10,394 bases of DNA. Origin: an uncultured Clostridia bacterium (GTDB lineage: Bacteria > Bacillota > Clostridia > Christensenellales > UBA1242). This document shows, one piece after another, positions 5,853 to 10,394 of this stretch. Position numbers and translations under genes: made by a program. The notes below the pieces were generated by a model that did no database searches, had not been told where the DNA came from, and saw only the letters and a program-made list of their open reading frames with translations. The stretch spans positions 1 through 10,394 of the forward strand of contig CANBAX010000023.1 of the NCBI GenBank assembly GCA_947366645.1, given 5' to 3'. How positions within the stretch are numbered: the first letter of the stretch is position 1; the number at the start of each line of letters is the position of its first letter.

Positions 5853-8315
5853 GTGCAAGAAGAAAAAGAAAAAATGATACAAGAAAAGATGAATGGACTT
5901 CCAGATGTAGAGAAGGAAGAAGTCGGGGAAGGCGGCGATAATAATCAAGGTATAATCTTTCGTTCTATCGAGCAGGTGCTTCATGATTCCATGATACCAT
6001 ACACGGAATGTGTAGTTATGGATAGGGCTTTGCCAAGGGTTGAAGACGGACTTAAACCGGTACAAAGAAGGATACTTTACACCATGCTAGAACTGGGTAT
6101 GCAACCAGATAAAGGTTATCGTAAAAGTGCAAGACTTGTGGGTGACTGCTTAGGAAAATATCACCCTCATGGCGATACTTCTGTATATGACGCCATGTGT
6201 CGTATGGCACAAAATTTCAGTATGCGTATGCCGCTTGTAGATGGACAAGGAAACTTCGGTTCAATAGATGGCGATAGTCCAGCAGCTATGCGTTATACTG
6301 AAGCGAAAATGACGCCACTAGCATTAGAACTACTTAAAGACCTTGATAAAGATACCGTGCGATGGAGTTATAACTTTGATGATACTCTCAAAGAGCCTGA
6401 TATGCTTACCGGTCGTTTTCCAAACCTTCTTGTCAATGGTGCCTCAGGAATTGCGGTAGGTGTCGCAACTAATATACCGCCACATAACTTAGGGGAAACT
6501 ATAGACGGCGTAATCGCGTATATAGATAATCCAAGAATAACCCTTTCCGAGATGATGAAATATATAAAGGGGCCAGATTTTCCAACAGGCGGCGAAATAT
6601 ATTTTGATGATAGCTTAGAGCAGGCATATAAAACGGGTAAAGGCAAAATCATGATGCGTGGTAAGGTAAACCTTGAAACGGTAAATGGTAAAACCAGCAT
6701 TGTAATAACAGAACTACCTTATCAAGTAAATAAAGCACAACTTCTTCAAAAAATAGCAGATTTGAAGGAGCAAAATAAAGACAAATTAGGGGATATAGCT
6801 GATATTTTAGATGAAAGCGATAAAAATATCAGAGCGGTAATCAAGTTGAAGAAGGACGCAAAGCCTAAAAAGATTTTGGAGGTTCTTTATAAATCCACAA
6901 ATCTTCAACAGTCTTTTGCTATAAATATGGTTGCGATAGCAGATGGTAAGCCAAAACTTATGGGGCTAATTGATATAATTTCTTATTATGCGCACTATCA
7001 AAGAGAAGTCATAGTAAGAAGAACGAAATTTGAGCTTAATATGGCAAAAGAGCGTGCTCATATTGTAGAAGGTCTTCTTGTTGCAATTAAAAACATAGAC
7101 GCAGTAATAAAAATTATCAAAACCTCTGCCAATGTTACAGAAGCAAAGCAAAGACTTAAAGAAAGGTTTAAATTAAGTGATAAACAGACGCAGGCCATCT
7201 TAGATATGCGTCTTGCAAGACTTGTAAATCTAGAAGTTGAAAAACTTGAAGCCGAACTTAACGAACTTAAGAAGAAAATTGCTGAGTTTGAGAGAATACT
7301 TGCTTCTAAGGCGGCTCAATATGATGTTGTTAAGAAAGAACTTCTTGAGATTAAAAGAAATTACAATTCACCACGCCGTACTCACATTTTAAAGAATGGC
7401 GAAATAAAACTTGAAGAGAAAAAGGAAGAAGAGGATAGTCAAGGCTACGTCGTAGCACTAAGCAGTGGCAATACAATAAAGAAGGTAACAGCCAAAAATT
7501 ATTCAATGTCTAATAAGGCTTTAAATGATACCTCAACAATTACCGATGTGCATTATAAAATAGAAATGGCATCAGGCAAGGATACACTACTCATGTTTAC
7601 TAATAAAGGTAACTGCCTGAAGGTAACCTGTGATAAAATCAAGGAATGTAAATGGCGTGATAAAGGTGTAACGGCAAATACTATCGATAGTGGTGTGGCA
7701 AAAGATGAATATGTTGTCACCTTTATGAAAGCAAACCCTGAAGGGAATTTACTATTCTATACAAAACAAGGTATGATTAAAAAGAGTAGTGTAAAGGACT
7801 GCATCACAACAAAATCCTTCTATCAAGTCATGAAACTTGGGGCGGGCGACAGCGTAATAGGTGTTCAACTTGAAAAACAAGGCAAGAGCGTTCTTATGAT
7901 GACCGCTCAAGGAAATTGCCTTAATTTTGAAAAAAGCGATGTTCCAACTCAAGGCCGAATTTCAGGTGGGGTAAAAGGTATAAATATGGAGGAAGGTGAC
8001 TTTGTTGTATTTGCAAGCCAACTTGAATTTAATTCTGCCATTGTCGTAACCGAAAATGGATATATTAAACGCCTTAATGTTTCCTCGTTATCTGTATCGC
8101 AAAGGTATAGAAAGGGGCTTCGATATATAAATTTTGAAGGAAAGGATAGTGTAATATTCGTTTCAGTTGGCGATGATACAACTATCGCAGTAGATTTCGG
8201 GCTTAAAATACTGCCAATGCAGAGCAAAAAGATACCGGAAAGTGAACGCCTCACCACAGGCAATCAAATAATAAAGAAGAAGTTTTTCGGCGTGCATAAA
8301 TATGCACTTTTATAA
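5853..8315 (+). CDS. parC: Type IIA topoisomerase subunit A (topo IV ParC, or GyrA)
   Basis: The 820-residue DNA-breaking/rejoining subunit; two copies pair with two B subunits to pass one duplex through another. A charged 30-residue N-terminal leader precedes the winged-helix domain with DRALPRVEDGLKPVQRRILY (57-76) and GKYHPHGDTSVYDAM (101-115). The active-site Tyr148 is in AAMRYTEAKM. Then come the tower region, RFPNLLVNGASGIAVGVATN (188-207), a long coiled coil (about 390-505) and a C-terminal beta-pinwheel with at least five blade motifs such as LLMFTNKGNC (579-588) and AIVVTENGYIKR (729-740). No QRRGGKG-type GyrA box occurs where the first blade should carry it (about 545-565); wrapping and negative supercoiling are therefore unlikely and ParC is favoured. 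The quinolone-contact position equivalent to E. coli GyrA Ser83 is Thr109, and Asp87 is conserved as Asp113. GTG start with GAGGT. Confidence 0.93.
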   Translation: MQEEKEKMIQEKMNGLPDVEKEEVGEGGDNNQGIIFRSIEQVLHDSMIPYTECVVMDRALPRVEDGLKPVQRRILYTMLELGMQPDKGYRKSARLVGDCLGKYHPHGDTSVYDAMCRMAQNFSMRMPLVDGQGNFGSIDGDSPAAMRYTEAKMTPLALELLKDLDKDTVRWSYNFDDTLKEPDMLTGRFPNLLVNGASGIAVGVATNIPPHNLGETIDGVIAYIDNPRITLSEMMKYIKGPDFPTGGEIYFDDSLEQAYKTGKGKIMMRGKVNLETVNGKTSIVITELPYQVNKAQLLQKIADLKEQNKDKLGDIADILDESDKNIRAVIKLKKDAKPKKILEVLYKSTNLQQSFAINMVAIADGKPKLMGLIDIISYYAHYQREVIVRRTKFELNMAKERAHIVEGLLVAIKNIDAVIKIIKTSANVTEAKQRLKERFKLSDKQTQAILDMRLARLVNLEVEKLEAELNELKKKIAEFERILASKAAQYDVVKKELLEIKRNYNSPRRTHILKNGEIKLEEKKEEEDSQGYVVALSSGNTIKKVTAKNYSMSNKALNDTSTITDVHYKIEMASGKDTLLMFTNKGNCLKVTCDKIKECKWRDKGVTANTIDSGVAKDEYVVTFMKANPEGNLLFYTKQGMIKKSSVKDCITTKSFYQVMKLGAGDSVIGVQLEKQGKSVLMMTAQGNCLNFEKSDVPTQGRISGGVKGINMEEGDFVVFASQLEFNSAIVVTENGYIKRLNVSSLSVSQRYRKGLRYINFEGKDSVIFVSVGDDTTIAVDFGLKILPMQSKKIPESERLTTGNQIIKKKFFGVHKYALL
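8292..8311 (+). other. Hairpin at the parC 3' end
   Basis: GTGCATA / TATGCAC (8292-8298 with 8301-8307) followed by TTTT just before the TAA at 8313. It is a weak terminator-like structure inside the last codons; the loop would be only AA unless the top pairs open. Confidence 0.3.
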
Positions 8316-8340
8316 CCCGCGGCTTCGCACAAACATTAAG

Positions 8341-8359
8341 ACAGTGCCTAAGGCACTGT
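8341..8359. repeat. Perfect hairpin abutting the short dispersed repeat
   Basis: ACAGTGCC / GGCACTGT (8341-8348 with 8352-8359), loop TAA. It is not followed by a T run. Its core GCCTAAGGCAC recurs at about 8414-8424, just before the terminator. Confidence 0.6.
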
Positions 8360-8400
8360 CATTTCGACCGAAGGGCGTAGCCCGCAGTGGAGAAATCTAT
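8358..8400 (+). repeat. Dispersed intergenic repeat, short copy (after parC)
   Basis: Left end GTCATTTCGACC (8358-8369) and right end GGAGAAATCTAT (8389-8400) are identical to the copy at 5690-5826. The interior is compact, with a GGGC-GTA-GCCC mini-hairpin (8373-8383). Very similar strings are, to my recollection, frequent in intergenic DNA of gut Firmicutes and some Bacteroidetes, so this is probably a genome-wide family. Confidence 0.7.
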
Positions 8401-8424
8401 TATTCAAAAAAACGCCTAAGGCAC

Positions 8425-8450
8425 AAAAGAGGTTGAAACCTCTTTTTTTT
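8425..8450 (+). terminator. Strong intrinsic terminator downstream of parC
   Basis: AAAAGAGGT / ACCTCTTTT (8425-8433 with 8438-8446), loop TGAA, running into an eight-T tract (8443-8450). It ends the topoisomerase transcript about 110-135 nt after the parC stop and insulates the surface-protein gene. Confidence 0.92.
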
Positions 8451-8470
8451 GGTATTAAAAATTCAATTAT

Positions 8471-8521
8471 TTGACAAAATATATCAAATCGTTTTGTTAT
8501 TACGCAAAATTTGCGTATAAT
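8471..8521 (+). promoter_or_regulatory. Promoter region of the surface repeat-protein gene
   Basis: Two overlapping possibilities are seen. A consensus -35 TTGACA (8471-8476) pairs with a weak -10 TGTTAT (8495-8500, 18-bp spacer). A consensus -10 TATAAT (8516-8521) has only a poor -35 (TTTGTT at about 8493-8498). If the second is used, the start falls at about 8528, the A of the ATG, giving a leaderless message. Confidence 0.6.
8501..8517. promoter_or_regulatory. Perfect 17-bp palindrome, candidate operator
   Basis: TACGCAAA-A-TTTGCGTA has 8-bp arms (8501-8508 and 8510-8517) around one central base. It overlaps the first two bases of the TATAAT box and lies immediately downstream of the TTGACA/TGTTAT promoter. 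That position and symmetry suit a dimeric repressor. No T tract follows, so it is not a terminator. Confidence 0.6.
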
Positions 8522-8527
8522 AAATAT

Positions 8528-10394
8528 ATGAAAATGTTTAAAAAGTGGGGAATAACAACCCTTATTTTAATGATAACTCTATTGTCTGGAGTTTTACTTA
8601 CAACACTTCCAAACAATACTTTTTTAACTCCTGATTATTCAGATAAAGAAGATGTAATTCCACCAAACGAGGATAATACAGATGCCGGTATGAGTGGTAC
8701 TTTTTATGGATATACAATGCTTAGAGACCCAGATTCCGGGGCAATAAAAACCTATAACTGGGGGTCTGGCTATGGCATAAGTCTAATTCCTTGGTCTAGT
8801 AGTGTAAACATGGATAGTATACCATCTTCTTTTTATACAACTTCTACAAGTTATTCAACAAGCGTTTCTTTGCAAAATAATACTGCGCGAATATGGGCAA
8901 GAATGCCTTCAAAGGCGGGGTACAGCTATCATGGTATTGCAATAGGGTATATAAATAATTACAACTCGTCAATATCTACAAGAACGTTTTATGATTCTAG
9001 TTTCATTGGTTACATAGTAAATAATACAATAAGTACAAATTACCATTATTCTGGTAGTAACGAATGGTTGGGAGATGTCGCTGGTGGCTGGGACGCCATT
9101 GCAATAATGCAAACAAATAAATATAATATAAGTTATTCTAATCTACAAGGTACAACATGTTCGGGGCCAACAAGTGCAACCTATGATAAATCAGTTTATA
9201 TACCAAATCCTTCAACAAGGACGGGCTATACATTTGCGGGTTGGACGGCGAGTGGGTTAAGCACCTCTTATGCTCAGCACGGCACAAGTTCGTCCATGAG
9301 TTCTTGGTCAAACGCCTCCACAAAGGTTAAGTCAACATATTTTAAAAATTTGACATCAACAAACAATGGTACAGTAACGATGAAAGCCAACTGGAAAGCA
9401 AATAAATATACAGTCACCTTAAATAGCAATAAGGGAAGTGGTTCCTCAACTCCTAGTGGTGGTACTTCCAGCGTAAGTGCTACTTACAATAGTGCAATGC
9501 CATCTGCCACCATGCCAACACGCGATGGATATACATTCGAAGGCTATTATGACACTAGTGCATCAACAGGCGGTACACAGTACTATACCTCGACTGGTGC
9601 AAGTGCTCGGGTGTGGGATAAAACAAGTAATACAACACTTTATGCTCGCTGGACACCAATTAACTACACCATAACTTATAATTTAAATAGTGGCAGTTAT
9701 GGCACCTATCATCCTAGTAGTGCGACCTATGACAGTGTAGTTCAAATATCAAATCCAACCAAAACAGGCTACACATTTGCAGGTTGGTCAGTGCCATCAG
9801 GAACAAGTTTTGACACATCAACAGCAAAATATGGTACTTCATCATCATCGGTAACAACTTCGTGGACAAGCCTTGCGACCAAACCAACTGCAATATATTA
9901 TACAAATCTTTCCACAACAAGTGGTGGAGATGTATTTTTGCAGGCCCAGTGGACTGATGCAACCGCACCAGTGATACACCGAACAACATGGTCACAGAAT
10001 GGTAGTACAGGTTTTTATGTCTATGCCTATGTTACAGATAATGAAAGTGTGTCACGAGTCCAGTTCCCGACATGGACGAATAATGCTGGGCAAGATGATT
10101 TAATCTGGCATGAAGGGACAAGCGGTTCATGGACGGTGAACGGAGCGACATATAATTGGAGATATTTTGTTTCATGTTCAGAACATAAAAATGAATATGG
10201 ACCATACATCACCCATGTATATGCCTATGATGCAGCGGGAAATAGCGTAACTGCTGCAATAAATAATATCGTATTTAAATTCACAGTAACCCTCAATCCA
10301 AACGGAGGCAGCGGCGGAAGTACAAGTGTAACAGCCACTTTTGATGCAGCCATGCCAAGCATAACCCTTCCAACAAAGACGGGCTGGAAATTCC
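8528..10394 (+). CDS. Secreted InlB B-repeat / GBS Bsp-like repeat surface protein, 3' end cut off
   Basis: An uninterrupted frame from ATG 8528 to the right edge, 622 residues with no stop. The N-terminus is a signal peptide: Lys2, Lys5 and Lys6, then a hydrophobic core from about 8 to 28. Residues 33-197 are an unrecognised Ser/Tyr/Asn-rich domain. Next come Listeria-Bacteroides (InlB B-type) repeats at about 198-291, 293-377 and 379-477, marked by GYTFAGW or GYTFEGY and a closing ARW/AQW/ANW. A GBS Bsp-like repeat follows at 480-576, with RVQFPTWT, GQDDLIWH and HVYAYDAAGN. A fourth B-type repeat begins at 584 and is cut by the window end. Such proteins are usually cell-surface adhesins or wall-associated; no LPXTG or other anchor is in view. 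No ribosome binding site precedes either ATG (8528, 8534). Ser/Thr content is far above that of the neighbouring genes. Binding target unknown. Confidence 0.88.
   Translation, partial: MKMFKKWGITTLILMITLLSGVLLTTLPNNTFLTPDYSDKEDVIPPNEDNTDAGMSGTFYGYTMLRDPDSGAIKTYNWGSGYGISLIPWSSSVNMDSIPSSFYTTSTSYSTSVSLQNNTARIWARMPSKAGYSYHGIAIGYINNYNSSISTRTFYDSSFIGYIVNNTISTNYHYSGSNEWLGDVAGGWDAIAIMQTNKYNISYSNLQGTTCSGPTSATYDKSVYIPNPSTRTGYTFAGWTASGLSTSYAQHGTSSSMSSWSNASTKVKSTYFKNLTSTNNGTVTMKANWKANKYTVTLNSNKGSGSSTPSGGTSSVSATYNSAMPSATMPTRDGYTFEGYYDTSASTGGTQYYTSTGASARVWDKTSNTTLYARWTPINYTITYNLNSGSYGTYHPSSATYDSVVQISNPTKTGYTFAGWSVPSGTSFDTSTAKYGTSSSSVTTSWTSLATKPTAIYYTNLSTTSGGDVFLQAQWTDATAPVIHRTTWSQNGSTGFYVYAYVTDNESVSRVQFPTWTNNAGQDDLIWHEGTSGSWTVNGATYNWRYFVSCSEHKNEYGPYITHVYAYDAAGNSVTAAINNIVFKFTVTLNPNGGSGGSTSVTATFDAAMPSITLPTKTGWKF
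9119..9400 (+). repeat. B-type repeat 1 (long variant) in the surface protein
   Basis: Residues about 198-291: SATYDKSVYIPNP, TGYTFAGW, a QHGTSSSMSSW insert, then NGTVTMKANW. The long insert before the closing strand is shared with repeat 3. Confidence 0.75.
9404..9658 (+). repeat. B-type repeat 2 (short variant) in the surface protein
   Basis: Residues about 293-377: KYTVTLNSNKGSGSS, SATYNSAMPS, TRDGYTFEGYYD, TLYARWTP. This is the canonical Listeria-Bacteroides repeat layout. Confidence 0.8.
9662..9958 (+). repeat. B-type repeat 3 (long variant) in the surface protein
   Basis: Residues about 379-477: NYTITYNLNSG, SATYDSVVQISNP, TGYTFAGW, a KYGTSSSSVTTSW insert, then GGDVFLQAQW. It aligns with repeat 1 more closely than with repeat 2. 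Confidence 0.75.
9965..10255 (+). repeat. GBS Bsp-like repeat domain in the surface protein
   Basis: Residues about 480-576: APVIHRTTW, AYVTDNESVSRVQFPTWT, GQDDLIWHEG, YITHVYAYDAAGN. This pattern matches the GBS Bsp-like repeat family known from streptococcal and clostridial wall proteins and hydrolases. Confidence 0.75.
10277..10394 (+). repeat. B-type repeat 4 (short variant, truncated by window edge)
   Basis: Residues 584 onward: KFTVTLNPNGGSGGST, TATFDAAMPS, PTKTGW. It resembles repeat 2 (TVTLN-x-N, SATYNSAMPS) and runs off the window. Confidence 0.7.

Noticed and set aside
7956..7991. QGRISGGVKGI in the A-subunit pinwheel as a GyrA box
   Set aside because: It lies in a late blade and matches the general blade motif GR-xx-GGVKGI of this family, not the QRRGGKG box expected in the first blade.
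7949..8263. Minus-strand ORF of 104 codons inside the A-subunit gene
   Set aside because: Antisense to the conserved pinwheel domain; no ribosome binding site or recognisable motif.
9714..9995. Minus-strand ORF of 93 codons inside the surface-protein gene
   Set aside because: It is antisense to the recognised B-type repeats and only arises from their low-complexity codon pattern.
9119..10394. Recurring segments at the right end as a CRISPR or DNA satellite array
   Set aside because: The recurrence is at protein level within one continuous reading frame, with units of about 85-100 codons and divergent DNA.

Overview
The window looks like chromosomal DNA from an AT-rich, low-GC Gram-positive bacterium, most plausibly an uncultured gut-type member of the Clostridia. 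The grounds are strong AGGAGG-like ribosome binding sites, AAA/ATA/TTA-rich codon use, clostridial-looking topoisomerase and MurG sequences, and a secreted protein built from Listeria-Bacteroides (InlB B-type) repeats. TAA and TGA both serve as stops, so the standard code applies. No phage, transposase, CRISPR, tRNA or rRNA sequence was seen.

Layout. (1) Positions 1-677: an intact ORF with the ABC-ATPase fold but most catalytic motifs replaced, ending at an intrinsic terminator (713-743). (2) 672-1001, minus strand: a small low-complexity S/P/Q/N-rich protein, tail-to-tail with the first gene and containing that gene's terminator hairpin inside its own coding sequence. (3) 1080-2461: a two-gene operon, an 83-residue helical protein of unknown function overlapping by ATGA with a signal-less S8 subtilisin-like protease. 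(4) 2461-2495: a bidirectional terminator separating the protease from convergent murG. (5) 2487-3536, minus: murG, which makes lipid II, not attached to a division/cell-wall cluster. (6) 3537-3732: an AT-rich divergent promoter region. (7) 3733-8315: the B and A subunits of a type IIA topoisomerase. The absence of recF/dnaA next door and of a GyrA box in the A subunit favour topoisomerase IV (parE-parC) over gyrase. (8) 8316-8527: hairpins, a strong terminator and a promoter with a perfect palindrome over its -10 box. (9) 8528 to the right edge: the 5' part of a large secreted repeat protein that is cut off by the window end.

The two topoisomerase genes act together as an A2B2 enzyme. The 170 bp between them and the region after parC each carry a copy of one short dispersed repeat with ends GTCATTTCGACC and GGAGAAATCTAT. 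The upstream copy also supplies a TATAAT box just ahead of parC. The most notable signals are this repeat pair, the palindrome plus missing ribosome binding site at the surface-protein gene, the alternating repeat architecture of that protein, and the degenerate ABC ATPase. I did not find convincing evidence of a wholly new defence or mobile system.
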